A stretch of 64,000 bases of DNA from Roseateles sp. SL47 (GCF_026625885.1 NZ_CP113068.1:2046001-2110000), one strand, 5' to 3'. Positions 1-10,996 are shown, counted from the stretch's first letter. Translations and numbers: made by a program. The notes: generated from the letters alone by a model not told the origin.

Positions 1-1558
1 CTTCCAGCTGTTCCCGCATTTTTGGATTGTCGGCCGGCGAGGCGGCTTCGGCATAACGGCGTGCCGCCCGATTGCGCTGGGCCGGGTCCGCCAGGGCGCG
101 TCGCATGGACAGCCAGCCGTCCATGCTGTCTTGCGTATCCACCGGCACCCGCAGGTAGCGGAAGTTCTCACTGGCCGATTCACGCACCCCCAGCAGGAAC
201 ACCCGCTGGCCTTCCAGTTCCAGCGGCAGCATGTAGTTGTTGTATTCACGAGCCTGCCCACTGGCGTCACGGATCTTGTAGCTGAAGGACGGGCCAACAT
301 TGCGCAGGTTCTTCTTGCTGCCCGTGGTGGCGCCTGAACCCAGGTGCTGCTCCAGTCTGCCGACCAGATCCACCTTGCGGACATCGATCCCGGCGGCGTC
401 GCTGGCGCCTGGCGCACCGGCCGAGGCGCCGCCCAGGTTCTCGACGTTGATCACCCGCAGGTCGGAGAACTCCATCGTGGCCTTGCTGTCACCCTGCGTC
501 ATGGTGATGGCGCCACCGATCTTGCCGGTGAGGTCGGCCTCGTCGCTGCCGGAGAGATTGCGCATGCGCAGTTGCAGTTCGGAGCCGCCGTCCTCGAAGC
601 TGCTTTGATAAAGCGTCAAACCCTTGTAGGTCACCGGCTCATTGACCTTGACGGTGGCCTCCTGGCTGGCGCCGGTTTCTCGGTCGTGGATGACGATGTC
701 GCTGGCAAACAGCTTGGGCATGCCAGTCTCGTAATACTCCACCTTGAACTTCTTCAGTTCCACTTCAAAGGGCAGTTCCTGCATGACCACGCCAGTGGGC
801 ATGTTCAACAGTGCGGCCGCACTGCGGCTGCCTTCCGGCACAAAAAGATTGCCGCGGAAACTGGGGTTGCCCGGGCCGAGGCGGTTTTCGGCGGTCATCT
901 GGTTGAAGTCCGCGCCCTGGTAGATGGATTTGCCCTGCGCCCACATCACGGTCCGCACCAGCAGGTCGCCGTCAAACAGCCCGCCCAGGCAGATCAGCAC
1001 GATGGCCGAGTGAGCGGCCAAATACCCCACTTTGTGGGCAGCCCCCTTCTTGGCGCCAATCATCACCCCGGTGTTGCGCACCTGCGCACGGGCCCGCCAG
1101 CCATGGGCCGCCAGCCAGGCATTGATCTGCTGCAGCGAGGCTTCCGGGTTCAGATGCAGATAGCCCAGGCCCTTGTGGCGGAAGGCCTGCAGGGATTGCT
1201 CCCGCACCGATTCCTTGTAGTTCTTGAAGTCACGCAGGATCTTCGGCGTGTGGCGGGCAATACACAGGCTGGTGGAGATCACCAGGAAACCCATCATCAG
1301 CAGGAACCACCAGGCGCTGTAGACCGTGAAGAGGTTCATGCGGCCAAACAGCTCGGACCAGAACGGGCCAAACTGATTGACGTAGTTGTTCATGGGCTCG
1401 TTCTGCTTGACCACCGTGCCGATGACCGCAGTGATGCAGATCACGACCAGCAGAGAAATGGCAAAACGCATCGACGCCAGCAGTTCCATGGCGTCGGCCA
1501 GGGGGGCGCGGAGGGCGGCCATGCTGGTGGCAGGGCGGGCAGAAGACTTCTCGGTCAT
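1..1558 (-). CDS. resB: ResB, System II cytochrome c biogenesis protein (partial, 3' end beyond window)
   Basis: Reading the minus strand from the ATG at 1558 gives an open frame to the window edge (about 519 codons). It begins MTEKSSARP and soon enters a hydrophobic segment (FAISLLVVICITAVIGTVVK) followed by NEPMNNYVNQFGPFW, then a second membrane segment with WWFLLMMGFLVISTSLCIA; this is the ResB/Ccs1 N-terminal layout, followed by the large periplasmic region. ResB with CcsA delivers haem to apocytochromes c across the inner membrane. The dihaem cytochrome gene just upstream in the same direction is a likely client, and ccsA would be expected beyond the left edge. Family members are roughly 650-750 aa, so the C-terminus is missing here only because the window ends. 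Confidence 0.9.
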   Translation of the reverse strand, partial: MTEKSSARPATSMAALRAPLADAMELLASMRFAISLLVVICITAVIGTVVKQNEPMNNYVNQFGPFWSELFGRMNLFTVYSAWWFLLMMGFLVISTSLCIARHTPKILRDFKNYKESVREQSLQAFRHKGLGYLHLNPEASLQQINAWLAAHGWRARAQVRNTGVMIGAKKGAAHKVGYLAAHSAIVLICLGGLFDGDLLVRTVMWAQGKSIYQGADFNQMTAENRLGPGNPSFRGNLFVPEGSRSAAALLNMPTGVVMQELPFEVELKKFKVEYYETGMPKLFASDIVIHDRETGASQEATVKVNEPVTYKGLTLYQSSFEDGGSELQLRMRNLSGSDEADLTGKIGGAITMTQGDSKATMEFSDLRVINVENLGGASAGAPGASDAAGIDVRKVDLVGRLEQHLGSGATTGSKKNLRNVGPSFSYKIRDASGQAREYNNYMLPLELEGQRVFLLGVRESASENFRYLRVPVDTQDSMDGWLSMRRALADPAQRNRAARRYAEAASPADNPKMREQLE

Positions 1559-1720
1559 GGGGCCATTGTCGCGGGCATCCGTGAGCCTTGCGGGACGCCC
1601 ATGTAACAAGCCGGCGCAAGCACCGGCTGATGGACAAGCACCGGTGCGAAGACCGGTGCAGAAGAGGCCGCCCGTGCGCAGGGCGGGTCTAGGAGGGGCG
1701 AGGGCGCCGGCGGCGGGCCG

Positions 1721-2341
1721 TCAGCGCAGGCCGGCGATGTAGTCGGCCACTGCCTTGATTTCACGGTCGTTCAGCTTGGCGGCAATGGCGGCCATCGGGG
1801 CATTGTTGGCCCGGGCCCCCGCGCGGAAGGCTGTCAGCTGGCTTTCGGTGTAGTCGCTGTGCTGGCCACCCAGACGTGGATACTGCGCGGGAATGCCGGC
1901 CCCATTGGGGCTGTGACAGCCGGCGCAGGCGGGCACCTGCTTGTCGGCAATGCCGCCACGGTAGATCTTCTCGCCCAGCGCGACGAGTTCCTTGTTCTTG
2001 GCGAACCCGGGCTTGGCCTGCTTGCTGGCGTAGAAGGCGGCGACATTGCGGATGTCGTCATCGGACAGTGTCGCGGCCATGCCGTTCATCACCGCATTGA
2101 CGCGCTTGCCTGCCTTGAATTCATGCAGTTGCTTGGACAGATAGTCCGGATGTTGCCCCTGCAGGATGGGGTTGGCGGGGCTGCCCCGGGACCCGTCCGC
2201 GACGTGGCACGCCGCACAGACTTGACTCGAGATGGTCTGACCTTTGGCAAGATCAGGCTTGGCCGCAGGCTTGTTTTCCGCCGCCACTGCAGCGCCGGAC
2301 AACAGAACCAGGCTCGACAACAACAAAGAGACAGTCTTCAT
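1721..2341 (-). CDS. Dihaem cytochrome c4-type protein
   Basis: 206-aa precursor with a clear Sec signal peptide (MKTVSLLLSSLVLLSGAAVA) and two c-type haem sites, CAACH near residue 43 and CAGCH near residue 139, each starting a class I cytochrome domain. Distal methionines are present in both halves (AVMNGMAATL and NAPMAAIAAKL). This is the cytochrome c4 architecture: a periplasmic, usually membrane-associated electron carrier feeding terminal oxidases. The ATG at 2341 was preferred to the long upstream extension because it directly begins the signal peptide. It lies upstream of resB in the same direction, a common betaproteobacterial arrangement, and is divergent from engB with 70 bp between start codons. 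Confidence 0.92.
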   Translation of the reverse strand: MKTVSLLLSSLVLLSGAAVAAENKPAAKPDLAKGQTISSQVCAACHVADGSRGSPANPILQGQHPDYLSKQLHEFKAGKRVNAVMNGMAATLSDDDIRNVAAFYASKQAKPGFAKNKELVALGEKIYRGGIADKQVPACAGCHSPNGAGIPAQYPRLGGQHSDYTESQLTAFRAGARANNAPMAAIAAKLNDREIKAVADYIAGLR

Positions 2342-2411
2342 GAATGTGGAGGGGTTGGATGAGCGCAACCGAGAAATCTTACAATGGCGACTCTTTAGCA
2401 CCCGAAGCGCG

Positions 2412-3689
2412 ATGACCGATTCCAACAAGAAACCCGCTTCGGCGACCCCAGGGAAACCCGCAGGCCGCACAAGCTCCGGGACAAACACTGCCACTGGCAC
2501 CAGCACAAGCACCGGGGGCGCCCAGGGCGAAACCGCTCGGTCACAGGCCGCCACCGCCCGGTCCGGACCCAAGGGCCTGACCCCGGCGGCACAGGCCGCC
2601 AAGGCCGCCAAAGCGGCCAAGATTGCCAAGGCCGGCGTGTCGCGGAAGTCCCGCAATCTGGCGGCCAAGAAAACCGCCAAGCAGATGGCCCAACAAGTGG
2701 CCAAGCAAGCGGGCAAGCCGGCAAACAAGCGCGCCAAGCCCGTTCTGCCGGTCAAGCCGAAGCGCAATGAAGACGCCAGCGCCGCCCCAGCGGTGAATCC
2801 GGACGCCCCGCTGACCCCGGCCCAGCGTGCCCTGGCCTGGGCCCACAGCGCCCGGTTCCTCACCACGGCCAGCCAGTTGCATCACCTGCCGCGCAATGGC
2901 GTGCTGCCGGGGCAGGAGACCGATGACGAGGACCTGCCCGGAGAGGAAGCCGCTGAGTGGACGGATCCGGTGGATGCCACCGACCTGACCGCCGAGGGGG
3001 CTCAGGACGGTACTGCGGAAGCCCTGCCCGCGCGCCTGCTGCCCGAGATTGCCTTTGTCGGCCGCTCCAATGCCGGCAAATCCACCGCCATCAACACGCT
3101 GGCGCAGCAGAAGCGGCTGGCCTTTGCGTCCAAGACGCCGGGCCGCACCCAGCACATCAACCTGTTTGTGCTGGGCCCGAAGGAAGCGCCGGATGCGCTG
3201 TTTGCCGACCTGCCCGGTTACGGCTATGCCGCCGTGGCGCGGGACGCCAAGCTGCGCTGGCAGCGTGTGATGGCGGACTATCTCAGCGAGCGCGAAAGCC
3301 TCTCTGGGGTGGTGCTGATGGTGGACTCCCGCCACGGCCTGACCGATCTGGACAAGCAACTGCTGGAGTTCGTCTCCGACCGCGTGACCGCAGGCGAAGT
3401 GAGCCTGCTGGTGCTGCTGACCAAGGCCGACAAGCTCAACCGCAAGGAAGGCGCCGAGGCGCTGGCGCAGGTCCAGAAGGAGCTGGGCGTGCTGGCGACG
3501 GAAGATTCCGACATCGCCATCACCCTGTTCTCCGCCCTGAGCAAGCAGGGCCTGGACGATGCCGCCGAGCTGATCTACGAATGGGCCCATCGCGCGCCGC
3601 GCGTGTTGCGCGGCGACGACCATGAAGGCTATCAGAAGGGCCCGATGGACCCGGGGTATGAGGCTGAAGACGGCGACGACGAGGAATGA
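2412..3689 (+). CDS. engB: Ribosome-biogenesis GTPase EngB (YihA/YsxC) with long basic N-terminal tail
   Basis: 425 aa, about twice the usual EngB length of ~200. The GTPase core is complete: G1 GRSNAGKST from residue ~217, the TPGRTQ switch, G3 DLPGYG, G4 TKAD and G5 SALS, so 50S-subunit assembly function is expected. The betaproteobacterial motif ARFLTTASQLHHLP starts near residue 145. Two additions are unusual: residues 1-140 are a Ser/Thr then Ala/Lys-rich tail resembling AlgP or histone H1 tails, and ~45 acidic residues sit between HHLP and the G1 strand. Start MTDSNKK was chosen as the first ATG after the divergent cytochrome promoter; an internal start would remove the tail, but codon bias stays coding-like throughout. 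Ends 6 bp from the convergent patatin gene. Confidence 0.93.
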   Translation: MTDSNKKPASATPGKPAGRTSSGTNTATGTSTSTGGAQGETARSQAATARSGPKGLTPAAQAAKAAKAAKIAKAGVSRKSRNLAAKKTAKQMAQQVAKQAGKPANKRAKPVLPVKPKRNEDASAAPAVNPDAPLTPAQRALAWAHSARFLTTASQLHHLPRNGVLPGQETDDEDLPGEEAAEWTDPVDATDLTAEGAQDGTAEALPARLLPEIAFVGRSNAGKSTAINTLAQQKRLAFASKTPGRTQHINLFVLGPKEAPDALFADLPGYGYAAVARDAKLRWQRVMADYLSERESLSGVVLMVDSRHGLTDLDKQLLEFVSDRVTAGEVSLLVLLTKADKLNRKEGAEALAQVQKELGVLATEDSDIAITLFSALSKQGLDDAAELIYEWAHRAPRVLRGDDHEGYQKGPMDPGYEAEDGDDEE

Positions 3690-3695
3690 CCTCGA

Positions 3696-6152
3696 TCAGG
3701 GGCGTCCGATGAACACATACAAGGACGTTCCCGCCTTGGGCGCATAACCCAGGCCCACGTACAGCGGCCCCAGCCCGGTGTCCGACCCCAGGAAGATGCT
3801 GCTGGCGTAGCGCAGATCCTTGGGGTTGATGTCCCGGCGCGTGGTCCAGGTGTTGCCGGCTTCCAGCGTCCCGCCCACAAAGAAGCCTCGTGAGAGGAAG
3901 GGCGAATCATTGAGCCGCCGGTAGTACGTGGCCCGGGTGAACAGCAGCGCATTGCCGCTGAGCTGGTTGGGCTGATAACCGGAGAGCTGGTGGAAGCCGC
4001 CCAGTGTGTAGCCACCCAGCCCGGAGTCGTCCGGCTGCCGCACCGCCACGCCGCGCATGTAGAAGCTCAGGGTGTGTCCGCCAAAGCTCTTGGCCACCGT
4101 CCCATCCGCGCTCACCCGCACGAACCGGCCGCTGTTGAGATTCTTGTTGTCCTGACGGCCAGCTTCCGCTTCGGCGGTGAAGCGGTAGCCGTGCTGCGGG
4201 AAGTTGGCGTAGTCCAGCTGGTCGACCACCGTCTTGAGCCGCAGGCCGGTTTCGTGGCTGGTCCAGCGCAGCTTGCCGCTTTCGGGCGTCACCAGGGTGA
4301 TCAGGTCGGGGCGGGCATAACGAATCTGGCTGACCGCCCCCAGCCGCACCTCGCCCCAGCGGCCCCACGGCTGGCCAAGGTCGATACCCACGCTGGCATC
4401 GCGCCGCACCAGCCGGGACTGGCCCAGGTTGGCATTGTCCGGATCGTTGTCGTCATAGACGATCTGCTTGCGCTGGTTGGCTTCGGCCCAGCCGGACACA
4501 AACCAGTCGTCCGTCACGCCCAGCCGCACGCCCAGCGGATGGTAGAGCTCCGTGTAGAGGCGAGGTGTCTCACCGATGGTGACCTGGTTGCGCCATTCGG
4601 TGCCCCGGTCGGTCAGCCAATGGCGGTTGTGGCTGATGCGCAGATTGAAGAAGCTGTCACCGCTGGAGTCGGTGGACAGGTCCATGCCCACACGGAAATA
4701 GTTGGGGCCCCACGGCTTGTCATCCATGCTGAAGACCAGGGTTTCGCCTTCGTCGCGTTTTTCGACGTGGTAGTCCACCCGCTCATAGTCGCCGCTGGAC
4801 GAGAGAAAGCGCATGTCCCGCTCGGCCGTGGTGTTGTCGAATGGCACCCCGGCTTTGGATTCCAGCTGGCTACGCAGGCGCTCGGGATTGGTCAGCTCAC
4901 TGCCTTCCAGCTTGATCGCCGCCAGCAGCGGGGCCGGCGGTTTCAGGCCGGTGCGGGCCATCTGCCATTGGGCATATAAATCCGGGTCGACCGCGTAGGC
5001 GCGCAACTGCGGCAGCATGGCTTCGGCGGCTTCCTCGCCCAGGCGGATGAAGTCGGTGGCTTTGTCGAAATCGCCCGAAGTGAGTTTGCCCAGCTTTGGT
5101 GTGATCAGCAGATCTTCCCCCGCAGCCATCGATGCCAGCGAGCGCTGCACATTCTGCTCCGTGAGGATGGTGATCATCTGGGAGGTCAGGCCCAGCAGAG
5201 AATTCAGTGATTCCCGTCCGGCCACCGGTGTGCCGACGTTGACGGCGATCAACCGCTGCGCGCCCATCTCCCGGGCCACGTCCACCGGCAGATTGTTGAC
5301 CAGCCCGCCGTCGCCCAGGATGCGGTCTTCCCATTCCACCGGCGCAAACACACCGGGCACGCTCATGCTGGAGCGCAGGGCCAGTGCCAGATCGCCTTGG
5401 GCCAGGACCCGCTCGGCGCCGCTTTCCATGTCGGTGGCGACCGCGCGGAAGGGCGTGGGCAGACGGTCGAAATCCGTGACGTCCCGCACGGGAAGTGTCA
5501 GGCGGCGCAGCAGCGCCTCCAGCCCGCGGCTGGACAAGGTGCCGGTGGGCACCCGCACCTCTCCGTTGCGCAGACCGAATTCAATGGTGGCGGAGAAGGC
5601 GAAGTCCTCTTCCTTGCGGCGCTGGGAGAGATCCTGGCGGTCGATGCGGCTGGCAAACAGGCGGTCCCACGCGATGCGCTTGAGTTCCCGGTCCAGGTCC
5701 TGGGCCGACATGCCGCTGGCATACAGGCCGCCAATGATGGCGCCCATGGAGGTGCCGGTGATGACATCCACCGGAATGTGTTGCCGCTCCAGCACTTTGA
5801 GGATGCCCACATGGGCCAGTCCACGCGCGCCGCCGCCTGACAACACCAGACCCAGGCGCGGCCGCGGGCCGTTGGCCGTGGGACGAGGTGATGCGGGCGC
5901 CAGGCTGGACAGCGGGGCGGGAACGTCAGTCAGGGCATCGGCCGGCAGCCGTTCCGTGGGCGGGGCGGTCGTATTGGCGGGGGAGGCCGAGGGGCCTGAG
6001 GCGGGAGGTGCACCCGCCAAGGCTGCAGCCGACGTCGAGGGGCGCAGCCCCCGGGACACGATCGAGCCGGCGCCGGCAGGGGTTACATGCAGGCACGCGA
6101 CCACCACCAGGGCACCGACCCGCAGCGGCGGGCGGCGAAGCAACACGGACAT
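3696..6152 (-). CDS. Patatin-like phospholipase with C-terminal beta-barrel (PlpD-like, type Vd secretion)
   Basis: 818 aa with an N-terminal signal peptide and a Pro/Ala-rich linker to residue ~98. The patatin domain follows: oxyanion loop SGGGARGLAHVG, nucleophile elbow GTSMG (Gly-x-Ser-x-Gly) and the catalytic Asp in DGG-LVNNLPV. A POTRA-like segment (LEGSELTNPERLRSQLESKAG) precedes a C-terminal Omp85-type 16-strand barrel ending in aromatic-rich strands. This matches Pseudomonas PlpD, in which the barrel exports the lipase domain to the cell surface; the substrate (phospholipids) is inferred from the family. The start lies 5 bp downstream of the DUF1631 stop, suggesting cotranscription. 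Confidence 0.93.
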   Translation of the reverse strand: MSVLLRRPPLRVGALVVVACLHVTPAGAGSIVSRGLRPSTSAAALAGAPPASGPSASPANTTAPPTERLPADALTDVPAPLSSLAPASPRPTANGPRPRLGLVLSGGGARGLAHVGILKVLERQHIPVDVITGTSMGAIIGGLYASGMSAQDLDRELKRIAWDRLFASRIDRQDLSQRRKEEDFAFSATIEFGLRNGEVRVPTGTLSSRGLEALLRRLTLPVRDVTDFDRLPTPFRAVATDMESGAERVLAQGDLALALRSSMSVPGVFAPVEWEDRILGDGGLVNNLPVDVAREMGAQRLIAVNVGTPVAGRESLNSLLGLTSQMITILTEQNVQRSLASMAAGEDLLITPKLGKLTSGDFDKATDFIRLGEEAAEAMLPQLRAYAVDPDLYAQWQMARTGLKPPAPLLAAIKLEGSELTNPERLRSQLESKAGVPFDNTTAERDMRFLSSSGDYERVDYHVEKRDEGETLVFSMDDKPWGPNYFRVGMDLSTDSSGDSFFNLRISHNRHWLTDRGTEWRNQVTIGETPRLYTELYHPLGVRLGVTDDWFVSGWAEANQRKQIVYDDNDPDNANLGQSRLVRRDASVGIDLGQPWGRWGEVRLGAVSQIRYARPDLITLVTPESGKLRWTSHETGLRLKTVVDQLDYANFPQHGYRFTAEAEAGRQDNKNLNSGRFVRVSADGTVAKSFGGHTLSFYMRGVAVRQPDDSGLGGYTLGGFHQLSGYQPNQLSGNALLFTRATYYRRLNDSPFLSRGFFVGGTLEAGNTWTTRRDINPKDLRYASSIFLGSDTGLGPLYVGLGYAPKAGTSLYVFIGRP

Positions 6153-6157
6153 AGACC

Positions 6158-8173
6158 TCAGCGCTGTTGTTCCAGATCCTGCATGAGTGTGCCAATGGCA
6201 CGTTGCAGCAGCGGCTCGGGTTCCAGCATGGTGATCAGCCCGTTCACCACCAGTTGCTCCAGCGCGCCCCGCGTGAGCGAATGACGGTCATCCGGCAACT
6301 GGCTGACAAAGAGGAAGAGTTGGCGGCTTTCGCTGATCCAGGCCACCTGCGCAGTGACCCATTCGCTTTGCACGAACAGGTGGTACCAGTTGCCGATCTC
6401 CATGCCATTGATCCAGTCCTGCAGGGCCACGCGCGCATCCGGCGAGCGTTCGTCCGCAAACAGGCCGATGGGCACGGTGGGCAACTGGCCGCGGTCCACC
6501 CGCTCATGCGCCCAGCGCGACGGCAGTTGGGACTCGCGTTCAGCCAGCAGCTGCTGCAGCACTTCTTCCGGTGTGAGCGCGGGCCGACGCGGCCCGCTGT
6601 CTGCGGGTGCGGTCTCGTCGGCGGGCAGCCCGCGCAGCACACGACCGTGTTGGCGCATCAGCTCGTTCATGAAGGCCTGGCGCTGCAGAGGCGGCAGGGC
6701 GATGCTGTCCATGCCGCCCTCCAGGGCCTGCACCAGGCCCGGCAGACGGGCGCGCAGCAACTGCCGGGCCGTGTCGTCCGCATGGGGTTGCACGCTGTGC
6801 AGCAATCCGTCCACCAGATCCACATAGGTGGTAGCTTCATCGGAATCACGGCCGAACTGCACCATGGCCTGGGCGATGACTTCCACCCAGGGGCCGAGCA
6901 GGAAGCGGCGCATCAGCTTGCCGGCGTTGGCATCGTCCAGCTGATGCTGCAGTTGCTCGCGCAGCAGCCGTTGCCATTCCTGGCGCTGCTGTTCGCGGTC
7001 CAGCCTTTGCAGGGCGACAGCGCTGTGCTGCCCCCGCTGTTCGGCCTGCTCACGGATGAACTGTTCGACCTGGACCAGCGCTTGCTGGAACTGGCTGGCC
7101 GCTGGCTGCTCGGAGGCAATCAGCGGCTGGATGACCCGATCCACGAGCTGCAGAAAATCCTTGAGGCCGGGGTCTTCGGGGGACCCGAAACCGGCGCCAT
7201 GGGCCGCGATGCGGTTCAGCAGCAGCCAGGTGGGGTGGTCCTGCCGCTTCAGCAGCGTCACGTCGTGACGGGAGAGCCGCACGATGGCCACTTGCAGTCG
7301 GCCCATCAGCACCTTGAGCTGGGGCTGCAGGCTGTTGTCGGCCAGGATCTGGTCATACAGCCGGGACAGCAGGTCACCACCCTTGGGGCCGCCGGGGGCA
7401 CCTGGGCCCAGGCGCGGGCTGGCAATCTCATCCAGCCGATGGGGGCGCGTGACGGAGTCCAGCAGCAGCGCCACCTCGTCCAGCGTGGTGTTGGGGGCCT
7501 GCGGATTCTGGTTGAGCGCCTTGAACTGGCGCATGCGCAGGTCGGATTCCTTCACGGCGGAGCCATGGCTTTGCAGCATGCCGCTGAGCTGGGCCTGGCG
7601 CAGTTCGCGGCAGAGCAGGGTGAAGATCGGTTGCAGATGGCGGGCCAGGGGCGCCGCCGCAATGCGCATGAGCTTGTAACGGCCCTCGGCGTCCAGGTCC
7701 ACGCCTTCAATGGCGCGGGAAAGGGCATGGGCGAAGATGGCCGCCCGCAGCGGGTTGTCGCTCTTCAGCGGCCGTGCAATGCCTCGCAGCGCGCCAAAGA
7801 AGTTGCCCAGCTGATGAAGTTCTGCCCGGGTGTTGTCTTCGATGGTGTTGATGACGTGGGCAATGGCCACGTCCTTCAGCGCCTGGTTTTCGTCCACCAG
7901 GCTGAGGCTGAGGCTGTCGTGATGGACCACCGCCGGGCGGTCCCGGGCGAGCGGGTCCTTGCCCTCGGCGGCCAGGCTCAGCAGCCGGCTGAGGGAATCT
8001 TCAAAGTCGGAAGAAAAGTGCGCCCGACGCTTGGCCCACCCAGCCGTCAGCTGGTGGTGCTCCAGGCGGCTCTTGAGTTCATCCTGGATGCCACCGTAGA
8101 CGGCATGGGCCAGGGAGGGAACATGAGCCAGGGTCTCCAGGACCAGGGATTGCTGCGAAGGCGCTTGGACCAT
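6158..8173 (-). CDS. DUF1631 family protein
   Basis: 671 aa, soluble, Leu/Gln/Arg-rich and mostly helical. Recognised as DUF1631, a betaproteobacterial family of unknown function; features are the N-terminal SQQSLVLETLAHVPSLAHAV, a central RLSRHDVTLLKRQDHPTWLLLNRIA segment and a C-terminal half (ADERSPDARVALQDWINGMEIGNWYHL then WVTAQVAWISESRQLFLFVS) that reads like a PilZ-type beta barrel. That resemblance suggests a cyclic-di-GMP link, but the RxxxR and D/NxSxxG signature residues are not obvious, so this is only a suggestion. It is the first gene of an apparent two-gene unit with the downstream patatin gene (5-bp gap). Confidence 0.85.
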   Translation of the reverse strand: MVQAPSQQSLVLETLAHVPSLAHAVYGGIQDELKSRLEHHQLTAGWAKRRAHFSSDFEDSLSRLLSLAAEGKDPLARDRPAVVHHDSLSLSLVDENQALKDVAIAHVINTIEDNTRAELHQLGNFFGALRGIARPLKSDNPLRAAIFAHALSRAIEGVDLDAEGRYKLMRIAAAPLARHLQPIFTLLCRELRQAQLSGMLQSHGSAVKESDLRMRQFKALNQNPQAPNTTLDEVALLLDSVTRPHRLDEIASPRLGPGAPGGPKGGDLLSRLYDQILADNSLQPQLKVLMGRLQVAIVRLSRHDVTLLKRQDHPTWLLLNRIAAHGAGFGSPEDPGLKDFLQLVDRVIQPLIASEQPAASQFQQALVQVEQFIREQAEQRGQHSAVALQRLDREQQRQEWQRLLREQLQHQLDDANAGKLMRRFLLGPWVEVIAQAMVQFGRDSDEATTYVDLVDGLLHSVQPHADDTARQLLRARLPGLVQALEGGMDSIALPPLQRQAFMNELMRQHGRVLRGLPADETAPADSGPRRPALTPEEVLQQLLAERESQLPSRWAHERVDRGQLPTVPIGLFADERSPDARVALQDWINGMEIGNWYHLFVQSEWVTAQVAWISESRQLFLFVSQLPDDRHSLTRGALEQLVVNGLITMLEPEPLLQRAIGTLMQDLEQQR

Positions 8174-8299
8174 CTTGAATGTGTAAGTGCGCCGCCATTA
8201 TCGGGCCTTGCCCGAACCGCCGTGCATCCCCTGGCAGGGCGGGAGCATCAACCCGGAGTCAGTACGCGGAAGGTTGTCACAGGCGGGCGGGGCGCCTTC

Positions 8300-8329
8300 A
8301 AAAAAAAAGGGCCGCCGAAGCGACCCTTT
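8300..8329 (-). terminator. Rho-independent terminator of groESL
   Basis: On the minus strand AAAGGG-T-CGC-TTCG-GCG-G-CCCTTT forms a stem with a UUCG tetraloop followed by a run of nine Ts, 46 bp past the groEL stop codon. Confidence 0.9.
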
Positions 8330-8375
8330 GCTGCAGTGGGGCAGCGTGGACAGGGCAGGGCCCCGTCCGCGGACA

Positions 8376-10124
<1,749 letters not shown>

Positions 10125-10194
10125 CTACCGAGGCCGGGGCCGGGGAGACTGGAGGGCCCAGCGACGTCAGCGCGCCGCCGTGTGGCCTGTGGAT

Positions 10195-10485
10195 TTACTT
10201 GGCGATGACAGCGAAGAGGTCTTCTTCGCGCATGACCAGCAGTTCTTCGCCATCGACCTTGACGGTCTGGCCGCTGTACTTGCCAAACAGGACGCGGTCG
10301 CCAACGGCCACGTTCAGGGCGATGAATTCACCCTTGTCGTTGCGCTTGCCCGGGCCGACGGCCAAGACCTCACCCTGGTCGGGCTTCTCAGCGGCGTTGT
10401 CGGGGATGACGATGCCGGAGGCCGTCTTGGTTTCGTTCTCGAGGCGCTTGACGATCACGCGATCGTGCAGAGGACGCAGTTTCAT
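10195..10485 (-). CDS. groES: Co-chaperonin GroES (Hsp10)
   Basis: 96 aa, full length. [14 protein letters not shown] start, the mobile loop [16 protein letters not shown] that docks on GroEL, and the [10 protein letters not shown] and VLFGKYSG beta segments are all intact. A purine-rich ribosome site (AAGGAGAT) lies just before the ATG. It is the promoter-proximal gene of groESL, with a CIRCE operator about 73 bp upstream. Confidence 0.99.
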   Translation of the reverse strand: MKLRPLHDRVIVKRLENETKTASGIVIPDNAAEKPDQGEVLAVGPGKRNDKGEFIALNVAVGDRVLFGKYSGQTVKVDGEELLVMREEDLFAVIAK

Positions 10486-10557
10486 CTGATCTCCTTGACT
10501 GTGTCGGACTTGATGGCAGGGCCAGCTACGAGAGGCCGGCCCGTCACAAGAAAGCTG

Positions 10558-10584
10558 TTAGCACTCGGCTTCCATGAGTGCTAG
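10558..10584. promoter_or_regulatory. CIRCE operator (HrcA-binding inverted repeat)
   Basis: TTAGCACTC, nine spacer bases, then GAGTGCTAG: 9-9-9 spacing with one mismatch to the canonical CIRCE right arm (GAGTGCTAA). It lies immediately downstream of the groES -10 box, so HrcA bound here would block initiation. hrcA is not in this window. Confidence 0.97.
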
Positions 10585-10591
10585 CAACAGG

Positions 10592-10619
10592 ATTATAGGG
10601 ATGGGTTGTGACGTTTCAA
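10592..10619 (-). promoter_or_regulatory. Sigma70-type promoter of groESL
   Basis: On the minus strand TTGAAA, a 16-bp spacer, then a perfect TATAAT. The predicted start point falls at or inside the CIRCE element. A correctly spaced sigma32 -10 (CCCCAT type) is absent. Confidence 0.8.
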
Positions 10620-10882
10620 GGGGGAGGGTGATGTCCGGCCCACTTCGGCCTTGGCCGACCGAAGCAGAGATTCATGAGGCGGCGTCAGCAAAACCGTGAT
10701 CCGTACGAAGAACGAACTTCCGTGTTTGAAAATATGAGCTGAAATCTCCTGCCGTACGTTGTTGGACCCTGCTTGGCCACCCTCGCGATGCGCGAGACAT
10801 CACCCATAGACATTCGACCGAGGTTGATCACAAGCACGGTGTTGAGAATGAGCGGACATCAGGTCCGACGGGCCGACCGCCG

Positions 10883-10996
10883 ATGCGGCATCATTTCGTC
10901 CGTGCGACTGCCCACGAGCAGCCCAACTCTCGCATCCAGGAGCTGCTGCCGCACCAGTGGCAAGCACCAGGAATAATTCAAGGTGACACGGCGTGA
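10883..10996 (+). mobile_element. Possible C-terminal scrap of an IS66-type transposase
   Basis: In one forward frame this stretch reads AHEQPNSRIQELLPHQW before a stop at 10994-10996, resembling the RIxELLPHxW tail of some IS66-family TnpC proteins (family recalled from memory). No further transposase sequence or terminal repeats can be made out in 10620-10883, which otherwise shows no convincing gene. If real, it marks an old insertion at the left border of the low-GC accessory region. It overlaps the first base triplet of the following small gene. Confidence 0.3.

Noticed and set aside
344..1606. Long forward open frame of 420 codons opposite resB
   Set aside because: The minus strand encodes a clear ResB; the forward frame is His/Gln/Arg-rich shadow sequence typical of GC-rich antisense frames.
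10600..10620. Sigma32 heat-shock promoter for groESL
   Set aside because: CTTGAAA is present but a CCCCAT-type -10 at 13-15 bp is not; the TATAAT spacing fits sigma70 instead.
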